The position numbers were made by a program, and so were the translations under genes. A stretch of 26,194 bases of DNA from a virus. The notes under the pieces were generated by a model. The model saw only the letters and a list, made by a program, of their open reading frames with translations, ran no database searches and had not been told where the DNA came from. The stretch covers positions 1 to 26,194 of IMG/VR virus record IMGVR_UViG_3300032676_000180. One strand, given 5' to 3'. Within the stretch, counting starts at the first letter, position 1. Each line of letters begins with the position of its first letter. Below, piece after piece: positions 16,401-23,856 of this stretch.

Positions 16401-17912
16401 GCCGTTGGCTTTGGCTTTTTCTAATTCTTTTTGTTTAGCCTTTACTTTTCGAGCGACTTCTTCAGCAGTAGCTGTTTCAACTTGAGAATACTTTATTGCC
16501 TCTAAGTGGTCAGTAAGGTCTTGGACTTTTGCTTGGTTTTGCTCCAAGCTAGTTTGAATTGGCTCGGCCGCTTCTGGGTCATCTTGAACTTTACCAAGTT
16601 GCTTTTGAAGGTCTTTATTTTCTTTGTTTAAAGAATTGATTTGTTCTTTAACTTTGTCAGGGTCTATTGCATCTAACGCAGCGTGGTGCTCTTCGGCTTG
16701 TTTACTTAAGTCCGCTAGTTTGTTTAAGTCTGTCTCAGTGCTAGCCTGCTTGCGTAACTCATCTAAATTAGCTTCCGCTGTCCGTCTTTGATTTGCAATA
16801 CCCACAGCTCTTTGTCTTAATTCTGTTTCTTTTTGGGCAGCATCAAGTTCTTCTGGGCCTGTAGGAAGGTCTGCATTTCCGCCCATTTGTTGTTCACGGG
16901 CAATTTCATTTCGCTGTTCTATACCTTTAGCTTCTTCGCCTTGAAGCATTTTAATTGCTTTGCCGGGTTGCCCAGCGTGCAAGAGGCCTAAGAATGGTGC
17001 GAGAATGCCTGCGGTTTTTGCCTGTTCAACATACTCTTTCATGGCCTCAGGGCTAAACATATCTTGCCCAAGCGCAGCATGCGTAGCAGCTGTATTACCA
17101 ACCATCATCGCTGTACCAGCGCCAGCGGCTTCAACTGTTCCAGCTAAAACGTTTTTTAGTTTGCCAGAGATACTAGCGCTAGCTTCTTCTGCAGTCAGTT
17201 GCCCAGTTAATACTTGTGGCAGTAGTGCTTTAGCTTCTTGGGTAGCAGTTTTTAAAGCAAAGCCTTTCATCGCACCGCCTACAAGTTCACCCCCTAAAGA
17301 GTCAATTGCTGTAGATACGATTGCAGGTAGAATTGCTTTACCATAATTGGCTTCTTGGCCAGCATTTTTTTGTGCCGCTACCATTTCACCCAGATGAATA
17401 GGCAAGTTAGTTCCAGCAAATGCGGCAGTTCCAGCGCCAATACCAGCAAGGGCAGCTCCCTCAGGAGCAAGGGCAGTAGCCGCAGCAGCGGCAGCAATAG
17501 GGGCACCGTAACGCCCAATCATATTACCTGCCATACCAGCAGCAGGTTCTAGTACATTTTTACTTAGTTCAGCGCCAGCTAGTGGCAACCAACCCTTGTT
17601 ACGGGCAGCTTCAATGTCTTGATCGTTAGTATCTTCGTGGGCAGCGGCTGCTTCTTGTTGGTACTGTTTACCTTTTTTAGCTAGTTCATCGGCGCCAACT
17701 AATGTGCCAAGGCCTTCCATAGTGGAACCAAGGCCGCTCTTTAAAGAAGAAGTAAATGCGCTTACTACGCCAGTCTTAGCTTCGTGGGGGACTTCTGGTG
17801 CTGGGGGAGTTTGGAAAGCTTTTAATTTTTGGAGTCCATCAAGCGACATCGCATCCAAATTGTTGGCGCGTAGGGCTTTTAAGTCGTCAAGCGACAGTTG
17901 ATCTAAATCCAT
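10440..17912 (-). CDS. Giant putative ejection protein: polyvalent protein with zinc metallopeptidase motif
   Basis: A 2490-residue protein, the last gene of the virion module. Residues 1-33 hold two imperfect copies of a Leu/Asp-rich motif (LSLDDLKALR ... MSLDGLQKLK). Residues about 125-222 are Ala/Gly-rich hydrophobic helices that could enter a membrane. About 325-610 and 690-1400 are long charged coiled coils. HEVTGH at 1461-1466 in VAATVAHEVTGHLG is a zinc-metallopeptidase motif; a second HExxH (HEMIAH, 1528-1532 plus Glu1535/1536) may supply the third ligand. The C-terminal third, including RNPAYAVRQIARD (2009-2021), resembles the large polyvalent protein associated domain LPD38. By position it corresponds to T7 gp16 and is probably ejected with the DNA; the protease would then act in the host. 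The start has no clear ribosome-binding site. Domain names are from memory. Confidence 0.75.
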   Translation of the reverse strand: MDLDQLSLDDLKALRANNLDAMSLDGLQKLKAFQTPPAPEVPHEAKTGVVSAFTSSLKSGLGSTMEGLGTLVGADELAKKGKQYQQEAAAAHEDTNDQDIEAARNKGWLPLAGAELSKNVLEPAAGMAGNMIGRYGAPIAAAAAATALAPEGAALAGIGAGTAAFAGTNLPIHLGEMVAAQKNAGQEANYGKAILPAIVSTAIDSLGGELVGGAMKGFALKTATQEAKALLPQVLTGQLTAEEASASISGKLKNVLAGTVEAAGAGTAMMVGNTAATHAALGQDMFSPEAMKEYVEQAKTAGILAPFLGLLHAGQPGKAIKMLQGEEAKGIEQRNEIAREQQMGGNADLPTGPEELDAAQKETELRQRAVGIANQRRTAEANLDELRKQASTETDLNKLADLSKQAEEHHAALDAIDPDKVKEQINSLNKENKDLQKQLGKVQDDPEAAEPIQTSLEQNQAKVQDLTDHLEAIKYSQVETATAEEVARKVKAKQKELEKAKANGDLLSVGKIAQEIKDIQTRFPGDATAPYRAYQARLAEEQKAREQRAQEALEQEQAANESNQEIDQSTGEYVSKGKYREQMTSDEYTDLLAQKLVDLHTRPDTHVPTELTPAQKAAETKRVNAINVLKDNFTKAASSYDELLNKANELGYGEKGRGTEVYTARGDLAALGKQIEDARLAMEDARGKMIDAIPDGVKTPVESGRVSEIAQDVHLLDLTDTIDSMRKGEFFGGPNPKQASGFLAALAEKARGSLDKYIQSTVSRINYERLAKDMPRLTEEQKADIVRQLDDLMTGKIQRATGKKARAMVLAERLKNPLKTDLADVEAKMEPLKKQGYTAKSSPVVYAALENKANEIKAAIAKVDAAVENGTVDQLANQYGIDTTSMPNALRRAGFRTTEQEIETGFHRDEYKDVQRFAEGLKNKYTNTPIKEIGKLQRLTPEAKARYAVQEVLTKKQAEKNKAKATPAVEKTAKERTEESQAEAERQTGLDLAGKKQTFEPAEKLQAALPHQGRKVETAFNFAKQYFKEWNARKSKTLNAKQLAALKEARQKYVESRAKLNEQFKNSQVDPRIAKIMNWMVTADEKTAEYRKAQNRIIGLEEKMQDQVFAKTPAKKITEIKKPLTEAEKKVSEDIGEAKYNQEIADIERAKSPAEKAVGQITETRLAEVNSKLKEKLKAIRDRIYGLSLQDKEATAAERAELAEKQTALEKQVKNIDTILNARRVGMIIGQAQEEQGSKRYKPSKAEKAMEKEGKFEEAGITPEVYANVAKTVRQIEAEKVKAKPTTNLKISKEARSKIKELAGIETELEHTEMTPTEKSVLTRKRDALRKEISEEATKKAKDLEALFKQEAKEADMGVDAYMVMADELESGEFHPRIGEGKNVGVQMAKSEAQAVVDKVKLPKGLDVKVIQTLPETMKQYIRDRGYDPEKTKGFVTEKGNVVIVADAHATPADVAATVAHEVTGHLGVAQVLGKEGMERLVNKITAQEGSVQKLADKLGVGDEAAGAYQAAIDSGKTEQEAKAEAVHEMIAHVEEQRPSKDFVAKANDFIKALVGEVRAALRKMGLNLDINTSDIYKILRDARNDFKEVNPGAYKTANGDIQFRSKAKYNSKFSDLGDDVGKIVQANKTVRDKVHAAAVGFKTPRDILKTGGMLSQENRLAVRTRYIDRFAPAEKVAEKLTAKLNSSLEGTQLMYYLRMFDQGINWVAQTASHGPMSIIEKKRADGKLERLIETKEGASMLKVSQALKAADVGDANAANQLFTFYLAGRRAARVGLNTLNFSKDVTQEMLDKVMKRINSDAKTKAAFEKAANIYNDYNRGLVEFGVQTGRFSKEEAARLLKENDYVPFYRTAKDGSVMLEMGGAQPIHIGNIKNQPYLHELVGGDTAIMDVFTSALQNTRMLTDMSLRNLATRNVAFSLKELGLLKIKTARGGKEFGSGIYKGKDASGPDVIHFKINGEDYHAIVDTDSVGIPSELLVKGMDGVQTSIPNLVKVAGYPARLLRSFITRNPAYAVRQIARDSLSNAFVTGSNSIPIVDNLKQLGSMLKGTNEGELLLKRRGILGGQVLGNASDAMQKAMLQIIDGKPGWEKAMGYLDHVAMMGDASSRVTSYNSFIKQGASDMEATLASLEAMNFSKKGTSPSLYLLNHMVPFLNAQIQGLDVLYKAFAGKMPLNDKLDIKNKIWQRGAMMAAFTMAYTALNYDDEDYKNATSAERIGNWFIKVPGIDEKVKVPIPFEVGGIFKMLPEMLYSTAFKDKKLGDAAAETSKYVVDNFLPSFTPTAVKPMIELGSNYSFFTGKPIESQRLQELAPGQRSYATTPEAIKAIGAATNISPVKMEYLIRNYTGALPLALLSLANPVAGGAEAPEGRGALSSTTPIVGAFFQPKDANGLIDKAYEQMDSVIQANNSYKNLVESGQDEEAEALMTKQADLIGMASFSGNFRHQMGELSKQERAIRAMTGINGAEKRAALDEIKEARIELSKAFLSARE

Positions 17913-17936
17913 CAGTAAAGCTTTCTAAATTGTAGT

Positions 17937-20900
17937 TTAAGACTTCGACTTCTTAGCAATGGCCGCATCTATAGCGTCCATCGAGATCCCACTTCCTAGA
18001 GCACCAGTACCACTATCTTGGCCAGCCAAACTTCTAGCTTGACCACGCACGTCGTTAAAATACTGATTGCGCTCCATTGGACTCATTTTAGCAAACTTTT
18101 GCTGGAACAGCATATTTGCCATGTTTTTATCATGAATATCAGAGGCCGCTTTTAGAACCGCTGCATCAGTACGCTGTTGTATTATGTCTGCTTTTGAACC
18201 AACTGAGTTAGCCATAGCGCTTGCTTTAATCATGTCTGCGTCAGCCATACGGTTATGTACTGCTAGCATACCCATCTGCTGTGCTTTATCGTCAGCTTGT
18301 TTAGCGTAGTGGAATGCCAATTGCTCATCGCCATTTTGTTTAGCTTCTTGCGCCTTGGCCACGTTAAAATTAAAGTCTTGACGTTGTTTTTCAAGTTCAT
18401 TAATAGTCTTACGGCTTGCAGCCAATCCAGGTAGAGCGGCAATACCGCCTTCGCCAGTAGCTTTACCAAGAGGCCCGACGGTAGTAGCCATCTTAAAGCC
18501 CATATTCATTAAAAAGTCTGCAGTAGCAGAATTTTTTTCGCTGGCTACTTTCTTATCCATAGCTTCTTGGGTCATTGCCATATCAGCAAAACGATCAGGA
18601 GCTGGGGTAAATGTAGGCTGCGGAGCAGGTGCCGGAACTGGGGGCTGAGGTGATCTTGCAGTGGTAAGGTCTTTTATACCACCGGCAGGTGCGTTTGTAG
18701 GGCCAGCAGCAGGAAGTTTATTGATACCGGCATTATTTGATATGGCTTGATCTAGCTGAGACGGAGTAAACTTGCTTTGGTTTGCCTCGCTTAAAGCCGC
18801 AGGCGCAGTTGCAGCAGGAGCTGAAGCCGCATTTATATCAGCCTGAGTTAGTGTGCCTGATTGTGCCTTACTTACCATTTTTGATTGTGGGTCAGAATAC
18901 ATCCAGTCTTTAACTGCCTGTAATGTATCAGCAGGGTGAGTAATGGCATTCCAAATTTTCTTATCGGTATCCGATACAGGCGGGATATAAAGAGCATTGG
19001 GGTCAGTCTGAGTCTGGCTATTAGCAGCAGCGCCAACAGTCTCGTCTACAGTACCGTTTTTAAATGCAATAATACCGCCGCCAGCCATTGTCTTTAGCGT
19101 AGGCGCAGGTAACTGATCCAAGCCTTCTTCTTTGACTGGGTTTTGCGCCATCTGCTGTTGTTGGGCAGCAGGCTGCGCTTGAAGTTGCTGAGGTTCAGGT
19201 TGTTGGCTGTACATTTGCTGTAAAGCTGCTTGCCGTTTTGCCATGTCTTGTGCAAGCATTTGATCTTTAACAGTTGGCTGTTGAGCTTGCATACCAGCTT
19301 GCCGGCCTTGTGCCGCAGTCTGTAATTCTTTACGCTTTTGGTTTGCTAGCATAGCCGCAGTCTGTTCCATTGAAGGAGTCTTTGACTGTAGCTGCGCATC
19401 AATAGCACTTTGTGGGCCATTAACAAACGTATTAAACATTGCTTGCAACGACGTGCCCGCTAATGAACTACCGCTATCAGAAGTATCCGCTGGAGCAGAA
19501 CCGCCAGTAGCCAAGGATGCAATGCCGCCAGCCGCAAAGCCTTTAACCTTACCACCCTTCTTAGCAGCAAGTAATTTAGATGCGCCAATAGCAGCAGTAC
19601 CTAGACCAGCAGCCGTATTAACAAGACTTGGGGCAGCTTGATATTGAGTCTGAGTTTGGTTGGCAGTTGCGCCAGTACCTGTGTAAAGACCTTCCAAATT
19701 GTATGCCTGTTGCATTGGGTAGTTTTGCGTGTTGGCGTAGTTTTGGATAGCTTGATTGATAACTGCTTGTTGTTGGGCTTGTTGTTGAGCGCCCAGTGTG
19801 TTTTGTGTGCCAAGGATGCTAGTTTGCGCCGCCAGATTTTGTGTACCAATATTAGCCAAATTAGAGGCCTGTGTACCAGCACCAGCATAACCAGCTTGTT
19901 GTGCATTAACCCCTGAAAGCCCTACAGCTGCGCCTTGCATACCTAAAGAACCGGCTTGTTGTGCGCCGCTTAAACCTGTCTGTGCTCCTGAAATACCTAA
20001 CTGACCTGCTTGTTGTGCTCCTGTTAAACCAGATTGAATTCCAGCTAGACCTAATTGGCCTGCTTGTTGAACACCTTGTAGACCTTGCGCTGTACCTGCA
20101 AGACCTAAAGTTCCAGCTTGTTGAGCACCAGATAACCCTGCGTTTATACCGGATAAGCCTAATGTTCCAGCTTGTTGAGCACCCTGTAGTCCAGCATTTG
20201 CTCCTGCAATACCTAAGTTACCAGCTTGCTGTGCGCCAGTTAATCCTTGCGCTGTACCTTGCATACCCAAAGTACCTGCTTGTTGAGCACCTTGTAGACC
20301 TTGCGCTGTACCTGCAAGACCTAAAGTTCCAGCTTGCTGTGCTGCAGTTAAACCTTGACCATAGCCTGTTTGAGCTTGTGCATTACCTGTCAAAGCCGCT
20401 TGGTTAGCTGCATTCATTTGGCTTTGTGCGTTGTTAAACGCGGTGTTATATGCATTAGATGTAAGCTGGTTCTGCGCTAGCATTTCGTTCTGCTGATTTA
20501 AAGCAGTCATTACATCGCTACGGCCACCACCAAACGCATTAGCCTGAGTAGCAGCTCCTTGGTTTTGTGCTTGTAGCTGCCCAAACTGTTGTTGTTGAAG
20601 AGCTAGTTGTGGAGCCAAAGATGCATTTAAATAGGGGTTCATGTAGGAATACACAGAACCCGGACCTGTCGATGCGTTTTGTGATTGTTGGCCTAGGCTT
20701 GCTCCGATGGCTGCACCTTGTTGACCTTGGTTTACTGCACCTTGCCCATACATATTAGACATGCCAGCAGCTTGTTGGCCAGTATTGACCCCCATTTGCC
20801 CATACATATTAGACATGCCAGCAGCTTGTTGGCCAGTATTGACCCCCATTTGCCCATATTGGTTAGACGCATTAGCAGCTTGAGCGCCAGCAGCAGCGCC

Positions 20901-21674
20901 AGCAGCGCCGTATAGATTAGACATGCCAGCAGCTTGTTGGCCAGTATTGACCCCCATTTGCCCGTACATATTAGAGGCATTAGCAGCTTGAGCGCCAGTA
21001 TTGACCCCCATTTGCCCATATTGGTTAGACGCATTAGCAGCGTTAGCACCAGTCATTGCACCAGCTGCGCCGTACATATTAGAAAGAGCACCAGCTTGTT
21101 GACCAGCTTGAGAACCTTGCATTCCATACATACTAGATTGACCAGATGCGTTAGCGCCAGCTTGCGCTCCCATTGCACCATAACCAGCGGCTTGTCCAAC
21201 TGTATTTAAAGAGCCCATACCGGCGGCGCCAGCTAAACCAGTGGCTTGTCCGTATTGACTTGGCGTTTGTAATCCAGCAGCCGCGGAGTATGATTGGTTT
21301 TGCAAAGCTGAAGTTGGAGCTACCGCTGCTTGTGCAGCCTGCATTTGCCCGGGGCCAATACCAACACCATTTTGACCAAAAGCTGTGTATCCTAATTGCT
21401 GGCCTAAGTTAATAGATCCATCAGGGTTTGTAGTCTGGTTTGGAAATTGGTTGGCCATCTCTTGGCCGATGATTGCAGAAATGCCGGGTTGCGCCCAAGG
21501 AGAAATAGCAGATATTGTTTGGGTTTGACTAGTAGCAGAAGGGCTTGCGGCAGGACTCGGACCACCACCACCACCCCAACAAATAAAACCAGCTTTAGTC
21601 ATCAGACCATAAGTCAAATAAAATAACTGGTCACTAAGTTTACCGCTTCCGCAGTCAATTCCAAAAAGTTTCAT
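17937..21674 (-). CDS. Repeat-rich Ala/Gln/Gly virion protein, probable internal or tail protein
   Basis: A 1245-residue protein. The N-terminus contains CWGGGGGPSPAASPSA (32-47), and residues 59-160 are Gln/Gly rich. Tract 1 (164-325) has nine 18-residue units around a YG pair (Tyr165, 183, 201 ... 309). Residues 326-426 are unique (VYSYMNPYLNASLAPQL, FGGGRSDVMTALNQQ). Tract 2 (445-588) has eight 18-residue AQQAG units. A basic Gly-rich segment follows (KKGGKVKGFAAGGIASLATGG described by K705 to G725), then a Gln-rich region, AGGGIIAF (864-871), a Pro/Ala linker (about 1000-1070) and a helical C-terminus. No enzyme motif is visible. It lies between the gp13-like and giant proteins, the place of T7 gp14/gp15, so an ejection or internal-core role is likely. 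The ATG overlaps the previous stop (ATGA); the ribosome-binding site is weak. Confidence 0.65.
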   Translation of the reverse strand: MKLFGIDCGSGKLSDQLFYLTYGLMTKAGFICWGGGGGPSPAASPSATSQTQTISAISPWAQPGISAIIGQEMANQFPNQTTNPDGSINLGQQLGYTAFGQNGVGIGPGQMQAAQAAVAPTSALQNQSYSAAAGLQTPSQYGQATGLAGAAGMGSLNTVGQAAGYGAMGAQAGANASGQSSMYGMQGSQAGQQAGALSNMYGAAGAMTGANAANASNQYGQMGVNTGAQAANASNMYGQMGVNTGQQAAGMSNLYGAAGAAAGAQAANASNQYGQMGVNTGQQAAGMSNMYGQMGVNTGQQAAGMSNMYGQGAVNQGQQGAAIGASLGQQSQNASTGPGSVYSYMNPYLNASLAPQLALQQQQFGQLQAQNQGAATQANAFGGGRSDVMTALNQQNEMLAQNQLTSNAYNTAFNNAQSQMNAANQAALTGNAQAQTGYGQGLTAAQQAGTLGLAGTAQGLQGAQQAGTLGMQGTAQGLTGAQQAGNLGIAGANAGLQGAQQAGTLGLSGINAGLSGAQQAGTLGLAGTAQGLQGVQQAGQLGLAGIQSGLTGAQQAGQLGISGAQTGLSGAQQAGSLGMQGAAVGLSGVNAQQAGYAGAGTQASNLANIGTQNLAAQTSILGTQNTLGAQQQAQQQAVINQAIQNYANTQNYPMQQAYNLEGLYTGTGATANQTQTQYQAAPSLVNTAAGLGTAAIGASKLLAAKKGGKVKGFAAGGIASLATGGSAPADTSDSGSSLAGTSLQAMFNTFVNGPQSAIDAQLQSKTPSMEQTAAMLANQKRKELQTAAQGRQAGMQAQQPTVKDQMLAQDMAKRQAALQQMYSQQPEPQQLQAQPAAQQQQMAQNPVKEEGLDQLPAPTLKTMAGGGIIAFKNGTVDETVGAAANSQTQTDPNALYIPPVSDTDKKIWNAITHPADTLQAVKDWMYSDPQSKMVSKAQSGTLTQADINAASAPAATAPAALSEANQSKFTPSQLDQAISNNAGINKLPAAGPTNAPAGGIKDLTTARSPQPPVPAPAPQPTFTPAPDRFADMAMTQEAMDKKVASEKNSATADFLMNMGFKMATTVGPLGKATGEGGIAALPGLAASRKTINELEKQRQDFNFNVAKAQEAKQNGDEQLAFHYAKQADDKAQQMGMLAVHNRMADADMIKASAMANSVGSKADIIQQRTDAAVLKAASDIHDKNMANMLFQQKFAKMSPMERNQYFNDVRGQARSLAGQDSGTGALGSGISMDAIDAAIAKKSKS
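19911..20342 (-). repeat. Coding tandem repeat tract 2: eight units of 54 bases
   Basis: Eight 18-residue units starting at residues 445, 463, 481, 499, 517, 535, 553 and 571, all of the form (A/V)QQAG-x-LG-(x9). The consensus reads AQQAGTLGLAGTAQGLQG. A degenerate unit precedes (427-444) and another follows with a two-residue shift (AQQAG at 591). DNA copies are diverged, so this tract is older or under less recent exchange than tract 1. Confidence 0.9.
20700..21185 (-). repeat. Coding tandem repeat tract 1: nine units of 54 bases
   Basis: Nine 18-residue units with YG at residues 165, 183, 201, 219, 237, 255, 273, 291 and 309. Two adjacent units are identical at the DNA level (20751-20804 and 20805-20858), and a third copy matches one of them over 48 bases (20916-20963), indicating recent duplication. 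Units combine two kinds of first half (YGQMGVNTG or YGAAGAxxG) with two kinds of second half (QQAAGMSN or xxAANASN). Confidence 0.92.
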
Positions 21675-22084
21675 ATTGTTGTCTCTACAATTCTGTATCG
21701 TTCTTCAAATCCAAACCGACGCCATAAACGAGCAATTGATTCTCTAGCTGCCCCTTGTATTTTAGTCGCTCCAAACCCTTTTAATATTGCTTTTAGTTGC
21801 GCAAAAGTATCTTTGTTTGAAATTAACTTACCACCGATAAAAGTTATAAACCCAATGCGGTCATTTGGATAATTAATAAAACAGGCTGTTGCTGCACCGT
21901 GAATTACGCCTTCTTCATCAACCGCGATAATTAAAACCCATTGATTGCTAGCCAAATAAACTTTTACTTGGTCTATAGTATAGTCATCCCCGCCATACTG
22001 CATAGCATCTGCAATATATTTTTCAACCATAGGCCAAGCTTGCGCTACAAATCGCGGTTCAACGGGTCTTAACTGTAGTGTCAT
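21671..22084 (-). CDS. T7 gp13-like GNAT-fold protein
   Basis: A 137-residue protein starting MTLQLRPVEP. The layout is that of a GNAT fold: an N-terminal strand and helix (RFVAQAWPMVEKYIADAM), WVLIIAVDEEGVIHGAATACF as strands 2 to 4 (described by W50 to F70), FITFIGGKLI, then ATKIQGAARESIARLWRRFG and a final FEERYRIVE strand. The usual acetyl-CoA loop (R/Q-x-x-G-x-G/A) is not clearly visible, so catalysis is doubtful. T7 gp13 has about the same length, belongs to a GNAT-related family and is needed for internal core assembly; here the gene likewise lies just before the large internal proteins. It is joined by ATGA overlaps to the genes on both sides. Family is fairly secure; role is inferred. 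Confidence 0.7.
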   Translation of the reverse strand: MTLQLRPVEPRFVAQAWPMVEKYIADAMQYGGDDYTIDQVKVYLASNQWVLIIAVDEEGVIHGAATACFINYPNDRIGFITFIGGKLISNKDTFAQLKAILKGFGATKIQGAARESIARLWRRFGFEERYRIVETTI

Positions 22085-23364
22085 GTTGGCAAGTATTTAT
22101 CAGCATTAATTTCTTTACCTTGCTTTGTAGTTCCAGTACGCGCTTTGCGGACTTGCGCCATCATACTATAAAGTTTCTTAGCCCCGGCATCGCTTGATCC
22201 ATTACCCAAGTGACTTACCACATCAGCGGGAACCACAAATTCATCATTTGCTAAACGGGCTGGTTGCTTGCCTTGAATAGTGGCTGGAATTGAATCACTC
22301 ATTCCATCACCAGGGCCTTTAAGCATATGGCCACCATCCGAGTAGCTACCTAAATTACCGCCAGTAGAAAATGAATTTAAACTAGCTATGCCCCCAGCAG
22401 CAAACAGTTGTTGCCCTGTATATGGGTCTACGCTTGTATCAGTAGCGGTTGTTAGGATGTTGCCGGGTGTTGGCGTATTTGTTGGGTTAGTGAAATGGCT
22501 GCTATGTATGCCGGGTTGTGGGAACATTGTATTTTGGCCTGTGGCATTATCCATTAACTTCTGTGGAACTGGGCCGCCATTTAAACTTTGTTGATCTACT
22601 TGCCCACCATCAGCATAAGTCGGTGTTAAATTCATTGGGCGCGCTGGAACATTAGGAGCATAGTTAAGGCCCGCTGGTATAGTACTTGCCCCAGTAGCCG
22701 CTGGAATTTGATACTTTTTATTGTCTGCGCTGACTAGCCCAATTGCTCCAAGGCCCAACATAGCTGCGGTAGGGCTTATACCTGTACCAAACAAGCCTTT
22801 TGATGGTGCATTAGGGTTTTGGATAGTTTTTGATGCCGGTCCTACATTATTTGAAACACCGTCAGCCTGATCAGCAGCATTTGCGCCAGCCATATTAATA
22901 CCGCCAGTTGTACCAGTTGGGTTAACCATGGACTGATTTATGGCAGCCTGTGCTTGGTTTGGTGTCATCCCATAAGTATCTTGTAGAGACTGAGAAACCT
23001 GAGTTAAATCTGCTCCGGGGGCGTTAACCATAGAAGTAATATCGCCTCCAATTTGGCCAGTAACATCGCCAGTAGGAGGTGCGCCACCTAATAAACCGCT
23101 AATACCGCTCGTGGCCGCTCCAGTAACACCGCCCATAGCCGCGCCTTGTAGTATGTTACCGCCAGTAAGCGCAGAAGATGCGCCCCCAACACCAGCTCCA
23201 ATTACTGAAGAGCCGAGCATTGTGGCGCCAATACCAGCATCTGCTCCGAGAGCTTCGCCCAACATAGGAGCCGCGGCACCATCCGTCATAACAGTAGCTG
23301 CTAAAGCAGCCGCAACCGGGAGCATACCTTCTATACTGCTACTACTACCTCCGCCTCCACTCAT
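22081..23364 (-). CDS. Gly/Ala-rich structural protein with conserved C-terminal domain
   Basis: A 427-residue protein. Residues 1-95 are Gly/Ala-rich with hydrophobic helices (MLPVAAALAATVM, MLGSSVIGAGVGGASSALTG) that could be membrane-active. The middle is Asn/Pro/Thr-rich. The C-terminus has FAAGGIASL (321-329), also found in the 1245-residue protein, then Gly-Gly turns (FSTGG, YSDGG), SIPATIQGKQPARLANDEFV and PADVVSHLGNGSSDAGAKKL, LYSMMAQVRKARTGTTKQGK. The last portion looks like the conserved tail-associated domain common in uncultured aquatic phages. AAGGA lies eight bases before the ATG; the stop overlaps the GNAT gene start. Likely a virion or ejection-associated protein; I recognise no enzyme motif. 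Confidence 0.6.
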   Translation of the reverse strand: MSGGGGSSSSIEGMLPVAAALAATVMTDGAAAPMLGEALGADAGIGATMLGSSVIGAGVGGASSALTGGNILQGAAMGGVTGAATSGISGLLGGAPPTGDVTGQIGGDITSMVNAPGADLTQVSQSLQDTYGMTPNQAQAAINQSMVNPTGTTGGINMAGANAADQADGVSNNVGPASKTIQNPNAPSKGLFGTGISPTAAMLGLGAIGLVSADNKKYQIPAATGASTIPAGLNYAPNVPARPMNLTPTYADGGQVDQQSLNGGPVPQKLMDNATGQNTMFPQPGIHSSHFTNPTNTPTPGNILTTATDTSVDPYTGQQLFAAGGIASLNSFSTGGNLGSYSDGGHMLKGPGDGMSDSIPATIQGKQPARLANDEFVVPADVVSHLGNGSSDAGAKKLYSMMAQVRKARTGTTKQGKEINADKYLPT

Positions 23365-23374
23365 ACCATATCCT

Positions 23375-23848
23375 TTACAAATTAATTACTAGCACGTTGC
23401 CAGCAGTTTCATCCACATATACATCACCATGCCTCAAAGGTACCAAAGCTGTTATCGTAGTAGATCCAGCGGTTTGAGAAGGGCTTACTGTATAAGTTCC
23501 TGTACCGCCAGTGCCTGATCCTAGTGCCGTAATAGTTGTACCTGTAGTAATTCCAGTCCCAGTTAAAACCTGCCCAACAATAAATTTGCCGTTTGGTGCT
23601 GCCGTAATAGTTAAAGTTGTACCGGAAATGGAACCCGTGCCAGAAACTTTAGCTGGTAATACAACGACTTGCTGCCCGTTTTGCTGATTTATACTGCTCA
23701 AGTTTACCGTAGTTCCTTGCAAAGGTCCATTATTATCTAGCTGGGTAAAGTATAGTTGTAGCACCTTTAAAAGCTGGTCCATGTAGGCTTTATTATATTC
23801 AATAGGCGCTACGGGTAGGTTTGGTGCTATTACATTTTGGTTAGACAT
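23375..23848 (-). CDS. Small phage structural protein with inserted beta-rich domain
   Basis: A 157-residue protein. The N-terminal part ([20 protein letters not shown], helix [20 protein letters not shown], then [12 protein letters not shown]) and the C-terminal part ([19 protein letters not shown]) read as one compact protein family. Residues about 68-133 between them are a Gly/Thr/Ser-rich stretch ([48 protein letters not shown]) typical of beta-sandwich or decoration modules found in many phage structural proteins. AGGTGA lies about nine bases before the ATG. It is located between the nozzle-like and Gly/Ala-rich proteins. A role as a minor tail or head-tail protein is likely; the insertion is inferred from my memory of shorter homologues. 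Confidence 0.6.
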   Translation of the reverse strand: MSNQNVIAPNLPVAPIEYNKAYMDQLLKVLQLYFTQLDNNGPLQGTTVNLSSINQQNGQQVVVLPAKVSGTGSISGTTLTITAAPNGKFIVGQVLTGTGITTGTTITALGSGTGGTGTYTVSPSQTAGSTTITALVPLRHGDVYVDETAGNVLVINL

Positions 23849-23856
23849 TTTTTACG

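Noticed and set aside
19961-20407. 148-codon plus-strand ORF over repeat tract 2
   Set aside because: Its periodic Leu-rich product is simply the antisense reading of the 54-base repeats.
20700-21185. CRISPR array
   Set aside because: The 54-base periodicity is continuous coding repeat without distinct spacers and stays in frame throughout.
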